Shown: positions 36,833 to 49,600 of the stretch, piece by piece | Layout: each line of letters opens with the position of its first letter | Numbering within the stretch: position 1 is the first letter of the stretch | Assembly (NCBI GenBank): GCA_034769895.1 | Contig: CM068368.1 | Coordinates: 687,099,877 to 687,163,876 of the forward strand | Direction: 5' to 3' | Source: Magicicada septendecula | Taxonomy: Eukaryota > Arthropoda > Insecta > Hemiptera > Cicadidae | DNA: 64,000 nucleotides | Program-made: the position numbers and the translations under genes | The notes under the pieces: generated by a model | What the model was told of the DNA's origin: nothing | Seen by the model: the letters and a program-made list of their open reading frames with translations, nothing else | Database searches by the model: none

Positions 36833-36833
36833 A

Positions 36834-36851
36834 TTTGGCGCCACCGGGGAT
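36834..36851 (+). promoter_or_regulatory. Candidate tRNA primer binding site
   Basis: TGGCGCCACCGGGGATTC. Its reverse complement, GAATCCCCGGTGGCGCCA, looks like a tRNA 3' end: T-arm bases, acceptor stem and CCA. It would mark the end of a plus-oriented LTR near 36832. No gag or pol follows and no partner LTR is visible. Confidence 0.45.
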
Positions 36852-37085
36852 TCACAAACCCCTATGTAATTACAAGTAAGGTTTCCACTCGGTTGTACTG
36901 ATAATTGTGACAACGCTACGGACTTCGTTAGCGGCAACCATTGATGTAACGACAAGGTGCGAGACGAACGCACTAACACACCACACTAATACATAAAATA
37001 CCATATACACGTCTTTACAGAGACGACACAAACTATTCGTTACAATATTTACGCTAATAGTATTCTGCTGTAATTATAACTAGAG

Positions 37086-37830
37086 TAAAAGAGGGTTTCT
37101 TGAGTGTAGAAGAGGCCGAAACGAATTTAGGTTTAAAAGTAAACAATGAAAAGACACATACATATTAACAGGAAGTAAAATACAAGAAGAGCACCCCTGG
37201 TAATTGGAGGACACAAATTTCAAAAGGTTGAAAATTTTAAATACCTGGGCTCACTGGTTATTGAGGACAACATTATGGCTGAAGAAATGAAAGAAAGTAT
37301 ATCTGCTGGAAACAGATGTTGCTTCTCCCTACAAGGAATATTTAAGTGTAAAAACATAAGCAGAGCATACAAGATTCGTCTCTATAAAACAGTTCTTAAG
37401 CCAGTGGTCATGTATGGGTCCGAAACTTGGACAATGACAGTGACAGAGGAAGAGTGGTTGCAAGGGTGGGAAAGAAAAGTCCTCAGCAGGATATTTGTGC
37501 AGTGAACGTCCATGGAGCATGGAGAACAAGGACGAATGAAGAAATCCAGTAAATCTACGGTGAACCAGATGTCGTTACTGACGCAAAGAAAAGTACAATC
37601 CGGTGGGCAGGGCATGTCCAGAGAATGTTAGAGACTCCACATTGAAGAAACTTTTTACGGGGAGACCTGGTGGAAAAAGGAGAGATCGGCCCAGAAAACG
37701 ATGGGTGGTGATCTTGAGGACGACCTGCGCAGGCTCGGTGTAAGAAGATGGAGACTGAGAGCAGAGGATCGAGACGAATGGAGGAGGATTCTCCAGGTGG
37801 CCAAGGCTCTCCAAGAGCTGTAGCGCCAAT

Positions 37831-37861
<31 letters not shown>

Positions 37862-37882
37862 AAGAAGAAGAAGAAGAAGAAG
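37086..37882 (+). pseudogene. 5'-truncated LINE fragment with (AAG)n tail
   Basis: Begins inside reverse transcriptase (VEEAETNLGLKVNNEKT) and continues with MAEEMKESISAGNRC, then IRLYKTVLKPVVMYGSETWT and IRWAGHVQRM, with frame changes, to an (AAG)n tail at 37832-37882. A perfect 14-bp target duplication, aattataactagag, sits at 37072-37085 and 37883-37896. Same general type as the 13.35 kb fragment but a different lineage. Non-functional. Confidence 0.9.
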
Positions 37883-37896
37883 AATTATAACTAGAG

Positions 37897-38355
37897 ACAT
37901 GTTTTGGAACTACCAACTGCACTACAACACTGCAATGCACACACTGTATACTGAAGATGGTTTACAATATACACTAATTACATTAAATATAAAAGAACCT
38001 TAAGGCGTTTCTTATATCTTACAATCTGTAAATTCAAAACTGTGGTTAAAATAAAACGTATTAGTCGAGCATTTTGTTTTTACATTAAAGTGCATACGAC
38101 ATTAATTAATTTTATTGCGTAAAAAATTACACATTTATGAACGTTGTGTACTTCTGTATATAACACGGGCAGAGTAACCGTTGTGGTCCATTAAATAAAG
38201 GTTAACCTTCACATAAAATGATTGTCACAATCAAAAATATTAAAGGTACGACGGCGATGTTCAACGTGGAATTGCTTTTACTGGGCTAAGGAATGTTCCT
38301 CACAGTGATAGTGCGAAATTACATTCTGTAAGGTCCACAGAACCAACATAATAAA
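37897..38355. other. Unannotated DNA
   Basis: AT-rich, no features that I can support. Confidence 0.35.
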
Positions 38356-38744
38356 GAAATATCGGTATGGAGAACCATACATGACTTCCATATTCTAAGA
38401 TTTATTTTTAAAATCTTTTTCGAAATGAAATATTACCATAGAAACTACTTCTTTCTACTTACTGCTTCAGCCTTAACCACAGTACTGTGGTCACTAACAT
38501 ATACCACCTCACGTTATCGCACTCGATTTTCACTGATGATGGAAGTCAATGGCATTGCCGAAACGTCTGATTTTGTAGAAAACATTGGACTACGGCCAAA
38601 TATCCCGGGAAGGAATTTTAACAAAAACTACTTCTTTGTTGCCGATAACGTTGTACACATATATATAAAAAATATGCATAAAATTAATGGCTTGTATAAG
38701 TTAATGATTGATCTCCATTAAGTAGTGCTCAAGTTTCCAAAGTT

Positions 38745-39290
38745 TTAATATTATGATGTCCGTAATTAAAACATCAGAGCAGGTTTAGTGTGTATGAGGG
38801 TTCACCGTGGACAAAAATTTTCAACATTTCCTACTGAGCATTGCTTAGAATAAATCTGCGAATCTACAGTGTACGTTTCACAGAACAAACACGCGGAAAA
38901 GAAGGAGCGCTCCGAAGTCACTCATGGACCCTCAGCATCTTGCAGAGGGTTCATTCCCTAAAGACGAAAAGTCTGTCTATGAATCGTTCCTCTGTAAACA
39001 CGTGCAGTTACACTGCCCAGCGATCCACAGGAAGCAAATCGCTATCCACGCTGGACACTTTTTCGGCTTGCATGCGTTATGTTGGTATGGGTTCGGCACT
39101 TTCCATTTAAAAACCGTGCAAATGTAAGAAAATAAACATGAATGAGGCCAGAAATAACGCGAATTGTGTGTGTGTGTGTGTGTCTTCCCTGCCTTTTTAT
39201 TGCGGTAGTGATAATAATAAAATGGAAACGTAAACAGTACATAACTGAGATATGCTTGCCTGCCATGCACGATATATTTTCTCTTATACA
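38745..39290 (+). repeat. Dispersed repeat family, copy 1
   Basis: Shares ordered phrases (gcgaatctacagtgtacgtt, cagcgatccacaggaagcaa, gccagaaataacgcgaa) with 55805-56340 and, partly, with 41700-41990. It ends near a TG microsatellite (about 39163-39182). No coding capacity recognised. Confidence 0.65.
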
Positions 39291-40205
39291 TGACTAGCAG
39301 AATACCCGTGCTTCGCTACGGAGTTTCACGTTGTACGTAATGAAAATGTTAGTTTAATTAATAAAGTTTAATAAAGTAGGCTTCTTAAAAATAAATAGCT
39401 GTTGCCCACAACTTCGTTCGCGTGGTCTTCAGTTTAATGCGATAATATATTTAGAACAGAATCTGTTCTATTGGGTTGCCATAGTAACCAGATCTAATAG
39501 TTTTTTAAGACCGCAAAGGACCCCCCAGAGGATCGTATCGAAAAAAACACCTGTCCTATGTTGGTTCTCCCGTTGCATAAAATATTTGTGCCAAGTTTGG
39601 TTGAAATCGGTCCAATGGTTTAGGTGGAGACGTGGAAGACCCCAAAGGACCCACCAAAGGATCGTATCGAAAAAAACACTTGTCCTATGTTGGTTCTCCC
39701 TTTGCGTAAAATATTTGTGCCAAGTTTGGTTGAAATCGGTCCAGTGGTTTAGGAGGCGATGTGGAAGACCCCAAAGAACCCCCAAAAGGACCCCATCGAA
39801 AAAACACCTATCCTATGTTGGTTCTCCCGTTGCGTAAAATATTTGTGCCAAGTTTGGTTGAAATCGGTACAGTGGTTTAGGAGGAGATGTGGAAGAAACC
39901 TTCGCGGACGTGCGCACAACAACTCACCGAAGTTTCATCGCAATCGGATGAATGGTATAGAAACGCATACGGGACAAACAAAGAAACATTCATTTTTATA
40001 TATAAGATGTAAACTATACCACTTACTTGACATAAACCGTGATAGCTAAGCTAATGTACAACATATATGTATTAATTATACACATAAATGTTCCTCGATA
40101 GACACTCTATCTATTGGCGAAAACTTGAATAAAATCCGTTCAGTACTTCCTGAGATTAGCGATTTCAAACACATAGAGAAAACGGACCGACTTTACTTTA
40201 TACTA
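39291..40205 (+). repeat. Retroposon remnant with three 129-bp tandem repeats
   Basis: Starts near cccgtgcttcgctacgg. It contains three tandem 129-bp units, about 39515-39905, each with tcctatgttggttctccc and ccaagtttggttgaaatcgg. It ends with phrases such as aatccgttcagtacttcc, seen at the 3' ends of many arthropod retroposons (from memory). The antisense frame stays open across the repeats because 129 is a multiple of three. Confidence 0.55.
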
Positions 40206-40329
40206 TGTACAGATTTACATTAAAATTAAAAAATTATAATTTTATTGCCTGGCAACAAAATTATTTTATTTTAAACAATTACCATTGTTTGAAAAAGTTT
40301 AAATGAATTTTCAAGTACTTTACTCTTGT

Positions 40330-40975
40330 TAAAACGTAAAAGGTTGCAGGTAAACTACCCCTTCCCCTCAACCGATCTTCACCAAAAACAATAGGTCTTG
40401 AGTACTCTACAAATCACGGCTGTATGCAAAAAATTATTTGATTCTGTTTGAATTTGCGGCTGTTATCGTTTGCCATAGAAAATACCCTTGATAAAAAATA
40501 ACGCTGCAGGTAAACTACCCCTATCCCTTAACCGATCTTCACCAAAAACAATAGGTCTTGAGAACTGTGCAATTTAGGGCTGTATGCAAATAATCTTTTG
40601 ATTCTGTTTGAATTTGCGGCTGTTATCGTTTGCCATAGGAAATACCCTTGTTAAAACATAAAACGTTACAGGTAAACTACCCCTTTCCCTTAACCGATCA
40701 TCACCAAAAACAATAGGTCTTGAGAACTCTACAATTCAGGGCTGTATGCGAAACATTATTTGATTCTGTTTGAATTTGCGGCTGTTATCGTTTGCCAAAA
40801 AAAAAATTTCCCTTGATAAAAAAAAACCGTTGCAGGTAAACTACCCCTTTCCCTCAACCGATCTTCACCAAAAACAATAGGTCGTGAGTACTTAACAATT
40901 CAGGGCTGTATGCAAAAAATTATTTCATTCTGTTTGAATTTGCGGCAGTTATCGTTTGCCATAGAAAAAAAATCT
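40330..40975 (+). repeat. ~160-bp tandem array, left arm
   Basis: Four units, each with gcaggtaaactacccc, cgatcttcaccaaaaaca and gaatttgcggctgttatcg. Spacing is 160, 162 and 164 bp. Confidence 0.9.
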
Positions 40976-41130
40976 ACACAAGACAGACAGACACACACAC
41001 AGACACTTTTCGGAAAACGACTTTTTTTCATGTTTTGAGTGTAGTACAATCAGAATCTGCAATAATCTCGAACACGATTTTTTGTTGCCATCACCATACT
41101 TCCATTTCCTTAAGGAATGTGGAAGTAAAA

Positions 41131-43656
41131 ACCATTCTGGAGCACCCCACAATGGTTCAGAAAAAATAGTTTACTTTAAAATTCTCTAGAATCCACAATT
41201 GTTAACGGATCTGAACACACTTCTTTTAGGCCTATAAAAGTAAATGTCAAAAAACCATCTCCAGGCGATTATTTATTTTCTACTCCAAAAATTGATTATC
41301 ATGTCATAAATGTAAAAATTTCCAAAAAAATTATAAATGTTAGCCAATACAGAATTTACGAAAACCTGTTAAGTGAGTAAGATTACGATGACAAACTTTT
41401 GGGGTCGCGCACTAAGGATATGAAGTTAGAATTTGTATATGGAGACCAAAATAATGAGGCAAATGAGAATGAGTATAACACTAAAAGTTTTCAATTTCTG
41501 CCTTTAGTGGCATGGAATATATGTTTGATAGATAGAATTGTGTTGTGAGGAATAACAAACTTGTAATTTAAAAATCCACCGCAAGACGGGTTTTTGGATA
41601 TGTATTTGTAAGACTTATTTAATAAAAAGTTGTTCGAAGCCATTAAGAATTAGGGAATTTTTAACAGGAAAATGTTTTCTAAGCCAAGTCCATAGAATTC
41701 CAGATGCGCCACAACTCGATCAAAATTTCTGCGAGTCGTTCACCTATAAATACATGCAATGCAGTTACACTCACCAGCGTTAACTGCTATCCACTTTGGA
41801 CGCCGTTAGCTCTTGCATTCGTGGGCATCAGTATAGGTATTCAGTCTAGATAACAAAACGTTTCACTTGGAATGCGTGCAAACATATACGCAATCATGAG
41901 TGAGGCCAGAGATAATGCAAACTGGTATACACTTGTGGTCGTGTGTTTAACCTGCCTGCCGTCTGACCGAGACAATTGTAAATAATTCGATTTTGAATTC
42001 ACCTTAGAATATTACACTGGATTAATCTTCATTAAAAGTTTATTTTTCAGATTTTCATGTAGAAAATACAATTTAAAATGTAAACATTCTTAAACTTTAT
42101 CGTTGGGTAATGGATCACTTACTGTTAATAACTACCATTATTTAATAAAATTTAAATATTATTTCGAATTTAATCAATAACGCAGAATTCTCAAGTGTTT
42201 ACGTAAATTAAAAAGTTGTCATAGTGACTGCGTGAGAAAAGTAGGTACTGGTGTCGCAAGATTGTTTAAGTTATTAAGGAAGTCTTTTATGTTCTATCGG
42301 ATGGTGATTTCAACTAATTTCTAACATTCTATCTTTAGTTCTTCAACTAATTTCTAACATTTAAGACACAATAAAATTAAATATCACTATAATATTGACG
42401 ACTCGGAACACAAAGTCTTTGTGCTCCGAGTCGTCAATATTATAGTGATATTTAGTTAAGTAACGGACACGTCATGGACAACGAAATCCAAGGACAATAA
42501 AATTGTCACAAACACAATCTATTGACACATTATTGTTGATTAACAAACACGTATGTATTAATTTTATTCACAAATATTATATTTAAGTAAGGCAGTTTAT
42601 TAGATTCTAACGTTAATGAGAGATGTACTGTTTCACGCTAATATCAGATTAAGTATAGTACTGTACAAAATAAATGTTGACCCTGTGAAAGATTACCAAG
42701 TCCGAGAAGTTTTGGACAGAAAATGACGGCGAAGTATGGAAATACATTCATCTGGAAAACCGTGTTGTCCACGATGAAGTTAATCAAGAACCACAGCAGA
42801 AGTCACATCACATATTCTTCCCTGCTTCAACTACTGAGTTTATCACCGACTTAGATCCTCGATGACGACATTACTGATTTAGTGGCTGCAACAGAGGGAC
42901 CTCAGTTTTTTTTAAATATACAATGTGTAATATCTTTCTTATAGAGTATTATCTTCATTATTATATTGACGTACTGAACATTGGACCGTTAAAGACATGC
43001 AGTAAGCTATGTTAAATGTGCAAATTACATATTTTTACTTATTTACAGTTAAATATTGCCCTTTTTATTTTTACAGTACTTGTCGAAAATGTATCGCTTA
43101 TGACGTGTATTTAAATTGGAAACTATTGATTCATTCCCTATACACGGTGTTATCGTAGCAGCTGCAAGGGTTCTGTTCTACACAACGTAATATCCGGTCA
43201 ATAGGCGAATTTCCCTATTTACACTACCGTATTTTAAAGGGCCATTCACTTGCGCCACTACTCAAATCATAATCCAATTTTATAACGTCTTGTCACCAAA
43301 CAGACAAATTAAAACGCCTATAACTTTTATCACATATACTCGCACATTTACTACTATACGATTCATGGAACTTCCATTGTTTCGGCACTAACAGAAACAG
43401 AAGAAAAACAGATGATCACCGAATTCTTATTCTGTTCTGATTTGAAAAAATACGTGTACAAAAAACTATATAAAAATATTTGTGAAACGGTACAGGTATC
43501 TAGTACGGGGTAATAATCACTGCAACATTCAGACCCATCTGACGCACGCGTTGGCTATGGAATTCGGTGCCCAAACTCGTGCACATACTTTCTCACAAAC
43601 GTCGTGACTGTCTGTTCAACTAGCAAAGAAACTTGACATTGCTGACTGTCTTTTAC
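41131..43656. other. Centre of the foldback-like element
   Basis: Holds a partial copy of the dispersed repeat (41700-41990), a near-perfect hairpin (42379-42453) and a block at 42930-43110 that matches 50385-50560. Short readable stretches (about 41390-41530 and 42715-42850) do not resemble a family I know. Confidence 0.4.
42379..42453. repeat. Near-perfect 37-bp-arm hairpin
   Basis: 42379-42415 and 42417-42453 are reverse complements with a single mismatch and essentially no spacer. The flanking sequences are not inverted. It could be a tiny foldback element or a recent palindromic duplication. Confidence 0.9.
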
Positions 43657-43814
43657 TTCCATATTCCTTAAGGAATGGAAGTATGGTGATGGCAAAAAAA
43701 ATCGTGTTCGAGATTATTGCAGATTCTGATTCTACTACACTCAAAACATGAAAAAAAGTCGTTTTCCGAAAAGTGTCTGTGTGTGTGTCTGTGTGTCTGT
43801 CTGTCTGTGTGTGT

Positions 43815-44620
43815 CTGTAGATTTTTTTTCTATGGCAAACGATAACTGCCGCAAATTCAAACAGAATCAAATAATTTTTTGCATGCAGCCCTGATTTGCA
43901 GAGTACTCGCGACCTATTGTTTTTGGTGAAGATCGGTTGAGGGAAAGGGGTAGTTTACCTGCAACGGTTTTTTTTAGCAAGGGTAATTTTGTTTGTTTGG
44001 CAAACGATAACAGCCGCAAATTCAAACAGAATCAAATAATGTTTCGCATACAGCCCTGAATTGTAGAGTTCTCAAGATCTTTTGATTTTGGTGAAGATCG
44101 GTTAAGGGAAAGGGGTAGTTTACCTGTAACGTTTTATGTTTTAACAAGGGTATTTCCTATGGCAAACGATAACAGCCGCAAATTCAAACAGAATCAAAAG
44201 ATTATTTGCATACAGCCCTAAATTGTAGAGTTCTCAAGACCTATTGTTTTTGGTGAAGATCGGTTGAGGGAAAGGGGTAGTTTACCTGCAACGTTTTTTT
44301 AACAAGGGTATTTTCTATGGCAAACGATAACAGCCGCAAATTCAAACAGAATCAAATAATGTTTTGCATACAGCCCTGATTTGTAGAGTACTCAAGACTT
44401 ATTGTTTTTGGTGAAGATCGGTTAAGGGGAAGGGGTAGTTTACCTGCAACGTTTTTTTATCAAGCGTATTTTCTATGGCAAACGATAACAGCCGCAAATT
44501 CAAACAGAATCAAATAATTGTTTGCATACGTCCCTGAATTGTAGAGGTCTCAATGACTTTCGATTTTGGTGAAGATCGGTTAAGGGGAAGGGGTAGTTTA
44601 CCTGCAACCTTTTACGTTTT
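43815..44620 (-). repeat. ~160-bp tandem array, right arm
   Basis: Five units in the opposite orientation to 40330-40975, each with ggggtagtttacctg. The unit nearest the outside is followed by a block (44600-44740) that mirrors 40210-40365. Confidence 0.9.
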
Positions 44621-44868
44621 AACAAGAGTAAAGTACTTGAAAATTTATTTAAACTTTTTGAAACAATGGTAATTGTTAAAAATAAAATAATTTTGTTGCC
44701 AGGCAATAAAATTATAATTTTTTCATTTTAATGTAATATAATATTTTTCATTTAATACAGCAATAAAAAGGCAGGTAAGACACAGCCTGGCTGTTTGGCT
44801 GAAAATGATTTTAAATATAAATCTTAGAATATGGAAGTCATGTATGGTTCTCCATACCGATATTTTCA

Positions 44869-46624
44869 TATTCATATTCGTATTCATGAACTATTTTATC
44901 CATCATTCATTTTATTTAATATGCTGAACAAAACAATAATACATACTTAATAAAGACAATGAACTGGATACAACTAATTTCTAGTTTTGGCCGGTGCGCC
45001 CAATCCGCACAGCCCAGGGTCTAGACGACTTCTGCAGCCGAAGTCGAAACGCTTGGTCGACCAGATTTTATCGCCTAGTTAACTGATTGTTTGGTCACAT
45101 TATACGTACGGTATATACAATTTTTACGCTGTATACACAACGATACACTAAAAATTTTTACTTTATGAAGATTAAATTCTTATGTCGTTAATCGGTAAGA
45201 TTACTCAATTATTTGAATGCTAAAATGAAAAAGAAAACTTTTGTACTGTGTAGGAAACATGGGTGTCCCTCCGAACGGAACTTGCTAAATACAAATAAAC
45301 AAATAAGTCAACTTATAAAAGCTTTCCATAATCAAATGTATGAAAAACGAGGATTAGGCAAAAGTCGGGGTGAATAGGTTTATGAATGAGTATAAAACAC
45401 GCGCAATTAAACCGTGTAACATACACTGAAGAATACTAGCTAACAACCAGTGGATACTCAAACGAAGCACAAAGACAGGATTACGTAACTGTTGACAAAT
45501 GTCTTCATCGAACACCATTTCCTTTAACACGTAGCTAATTATTTCCTCGCGTCACAGCCTATGCAATACAATGGTGTCTTATACAATGTATGTAAATCTA
45601 AGGAACACCTTGCCGACCATTATCCTGTTTTATCACGATTCAAATCCTTTCAACTTTAAGCTCAATTTCTGAATCTTTCACACAATTACTAACCACGGAT
45701 AAAATTAAAAAATAAATAAGTAAAACTTAAAGCAAAATGCTGAAACTGTAAATGCACGTGCATCTCAAAAACGCGAAGCATACAAAAACGGAACGTCATC
45801 TTGAGAAAAAATAAAATACGTCAAGTCCAATAAGGAAACCGTACTTGCGTACTAAACCACCCCCAATTTCCGTTAGTTGAATGGAACACATCCACCTTAC
45901 GATTGACACTGGCAACGTTTTTTAAATTTATAAGTTTTTAAAATTCTGGCATTTTATCTTGCCTTACATCTTACGGTAGGAAGACTTTGAACAAAATGCA
46001 ATAATTTGGACAAAGAATATTATTCGTTAGACGTCTCTTGCATGGGTTAAATTGAAGACAACCTAAAAAAACAAAAAAAGAGTTTCCACGCTTCCTACAC
46101 TGCAATATTCAGAATTCTTGAAAAAAAAAACGTGAATCTCGTCGCGCAAGAACTAACACGGGTAAAAATGAATACACAAAAGAACGAAATTGATCATACT
46201 TCTGTATGATCAGATCACAAGGTCAACGATAAAGAACTTCTCCTTTAGAATTAATTCTTATACACTACAATTACGATTACAAGTCTTCCACACTAAATAC
46301 AAAGTACTTTAGCTAACAGAAATTAGGTTGTCATAATATTTCAAGCAATTCTGAAGGGTTCCGGGAGCCAAAAGGTTTAGAGACAGCAGTGAATTCCAAG
46401 TGGCCGCCCGCGACACCCTTTAAAGTGGCTCGTAATCTTATCTAGAAAACCCGATTTAATGACTGATTACTCTATTTACTTCAGAAGTTAATGAATAATA
46501 ACCTATTATGTTAACTGAGAGTGGTCTTACAGCAGAACCTATGAAAAACTGTTTCACTGATTCACTAATAAACGTGCAGTATATTCCAGTTTATTTGTTT
46601 AACAGAATGTGCATTTCCACTATA
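44869..46624. other. Unannotated DNA
   Basis: AT-rich, no gene or shared repeat that I can support. Confidence 0.35.
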
Positions 46625-49600
46625 CCCTGATTAACGAAAGAAAGTGACTGGCGGAGCGGCCGCGCGGCGACCGAGTTTGTAGTAAAAACATTCCACTTTA
46701 TAACCTCGTGGAAACGTAAAATACAGGGCGAGAAATGTCTAATGAACTGTATTTTAATCATCAATTAAAGACGTTTTTAACAAACTTTTCTAATTTTTAA
46801 AATCTCTTTTCAATAAATTTACATTGTGAGTTAAAGGAAAAAATACACGAATTTGAATTAAAAAATTAGGGTTTATCGTTTTTATTACGTAAGAACTCAG
46901 AGGTTAAGCATCGGAAAAAAATTTCTTGTAGACAAATGGTAGTCCACCTTCTTTAGTACAATATATCAAAAATTGAGATTCCTACGATTAAAATTAACGA
47001 CGTTATTAATTTTTTTCTAATGTCCTGTTAACTCAGTTGTTAAAAGTTGTACACGAATGAGATTTGCGTGACGCTCTCTTTAGATAACTAAATGTAGAAG
47101 ACATATACAACTTACACCTTGTACGTGATAGGAATACTACAATGGATTAATATATAAAGTGAATTTCACAGAGAGCAATGCGTGGCGCTCTGCGGCGGAA
47201 GTACAGTCAGAACCTATTGGACCCATTTTATTCGCGCGCTACCGTCATTCCCGTACAGCGTCTCGGCCTCTCCTTTATGTCTACAAGTAGCACATGCTTC
47301 CAGGAAAACTGAACCGTTATACGCACACTAAGGGTAAGGGAAATTTCCAGCTTTCAGTTTAGTTGATGTGGTGGTTGAGTGATGTCCGGTTGTTGGTTAT
47401 CTTGATTTTAAGTGTTAGTTTCTTGTGCTTTCATTATAAATTGACGTGTTTTTAAGTTATTTTGTGTGAATATACTTCGGTGGCTGAGCATGGAGCAACG
47501 TAACGAGGCTGAACCAAGGAAACATAGGGGAAGACCTAGGACTCGAACTCCAAAGAAAAGACAAACTTCGGGCCGAGGCGTACCTATGAAAGGACAGTCA
47601 AGAGAAATTGTGTGCAAAGTGCGGGAATATTTTGATAGAGAAAAGGCGAACAAAGGTCCTTTGATTCCGGTTAATAATGCAATACAGCGAACTGCAGATG
47701 CTCTGAAAATACATAAAAATACAGTTCTGCGAGTTTGCAAGGAAAAAGAATTGAAAGAAATACAAGATGACAGTAATAGCCAACTTTCAACTCCGGGCAA
47801 ACAGAGGAAACGGGAGAAAACTGTGACAAAACTTGACACTTTTCAGGAAGACGCTATACGAAGACATGTATATCAATATTACATAAGAAAAGAAATCCCA
47901 CTTTGAAAAAACTTTTATCATCGTTGGAAAATGAAGAGCTGTTTAATGGCAGTCTGTCTTCGCTTAGAAACGTGCTAAAAGGTTTAGGATTTACGTGGAG
48001 AAAATTTTCGGGCAGAAAAGTGATTATGGAGAGAAGCGATGTCGCTGCCTGGAGGTGTCGTTTTCTTCGCCAAATCAAGGACGAGAATTTCGATAATATA
48101 ATTTGGCTCGATGAGACCTGGGTCAATGCTGGGCATTGTTTGAAACAAGGATGGACTGATGAGTCACTTCAGGGGACAATGTTAACACCTATAGGGAAAG
48201 GTGAACGATTAATAATATGTCATGCAGGTTCTTCAAAAGGGTTTGTTCCAAATTCCCTTCTACTATTTAAATCGAAAAAAACCGGTGACTACCATGAAGA
48301 TATGGATCACGACAAATTCTTCGGTTGGTGTTCTGAAACTTTGCTAAATAACCTAGAAGAGCCTGCAGTAATAGTCATGGACAATGCTCCCTACCATTCT
48401 AAGCAAATTGATAAAGCTCCCACAAGCAAAGAAAAAAAAGCTGACATACTTGCATGGCTGGATAGGAAAAATATTCAATCTACAACCGACTTGAAAAAAT
48501 CAGAACTTTTGGAATTAGTGAAATGGCACAAGCCCCAGAACAAAAGGTATTTTGTTGATGAATTGATAGAGAGCAGAGGTCACAAAGTGATAAGGCTACC
48601 ACCTTACCATTGCCATCTTAACGCCATTGAGCTTATATGGGCTCAGGTTAAGGGGTATGTTGCCGAAAACAACAAAATGTTTACTTTAAAAGAAGTTGAA
48701 CGACTGACTAAAGACGGATTTAATCGAATTACTGCTGAGAGGTGGGAGCAAGTAGTGGACCACACCAAAAAAGTTATTATCGATGCATGGAATAACGAAG
48801 GACTAATGGAAGAAGCTGTGGAGGAAATGATTATATCCGTGGAAGACAGCAGTAGCTCCGAGGATGATAATTGTTCAGAAGATGATAATAGTGATGACGA
48901 TCCAATGGAGGGTATCAGAGAACTTTCATTTGAAGACTACTAACTCACAGCTATAAGTGTTTTTTATAGAGTGTTTTAATAGTGTATTTTTATGATTTAT
49001 ACACATATTTTATGAGCGGATTCCATAAAAGCTGAAGAACACTACAATACTTGTAAGTACCGTACTGTATTTATTATTTATTTGTCAATGCTAATAACAA
49101 GTAATTTACTAATTGTTTTTACATTTCAATTACATTATAACAGTAAAATACTGTTATAATTATGCAATATCTGGTAGACCGAGCTTTGCTCGGTAGTTTT
49201 AAACTGTAAACTATATTTCATAGTTAAATAATTAGTTATTGAGAAATTTGAATGGCATTAACAATTTCCCAGTAATTACATTGCACTTCAATTAGTAGTA
49301 TTAAAGCTGATCACAAAACAAAAACAGTTTATTAACAAGAAAACAATAAATACAGTACCGCAAAAGAGTAATAAACAATCATTCAAGACTGTTATAAAAA
49401 GCATGTAGTTCAACTAAACCACAAAAGTCTGGTCAGATGTACGTTTTTGACAGATCTCCAGGTAGAAGATTAGATTAAATAAGTAGACAGATAACTAAGT
49501 ATATACTTATGAGAGATTGGTGACTCGTAGTAAGTTGGCTATGTGTCAATGTGTGAGCCGTGAGCGTATGCACCACTTTCTTTGGGCTGTTACTGTACCT

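Larger units (their letters stand above)
38356..44868. mobile_element. Foldback-like element with tandem-repeat arms
   Basis: The ends are inverted copies of AATATCGGTATGGAGAACC followed by catacatgacttccat (38356 rightward, 44868 leftward). Each arm carries a ~160-bp tandem array (40330-40975 forward, 43815-44620 reversed). Each then has a tail with a CA/GACA-rich stretch, and the palindrome TTCCTTAAGGAA at about 41107-41118 and 43669-43680. The middle (41131-43656) is unrelated DNA with no transposase that I can read. Other repeats have entered the left arm (38745-40205). The layout recalls Foldback and Galileo-type elements, whose arms also contain tandem repeats. The assignment is by architecture only. 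Confidence 0.65.

Noticed and set aside
39468..39785. 105-codon minus-strand frame with a 43-residue repeat
   Set aside because: Produced by the 129-bp tandem repeat; all copies are the same non-coding retroposon piece.
40330..44620. Regular repeats as a CRISPR array
   Set aside because: Units are contiguous ~160-bp tandem repeats without unique spacers, in clearly eukaryotic DNA.
47903..48943. Second transposase reading frame as a separate gene with its own start
   Set aside because: It opens with TTG in the middle of the transposase, and protein continuity with the upstream frame shows a single-base loss.
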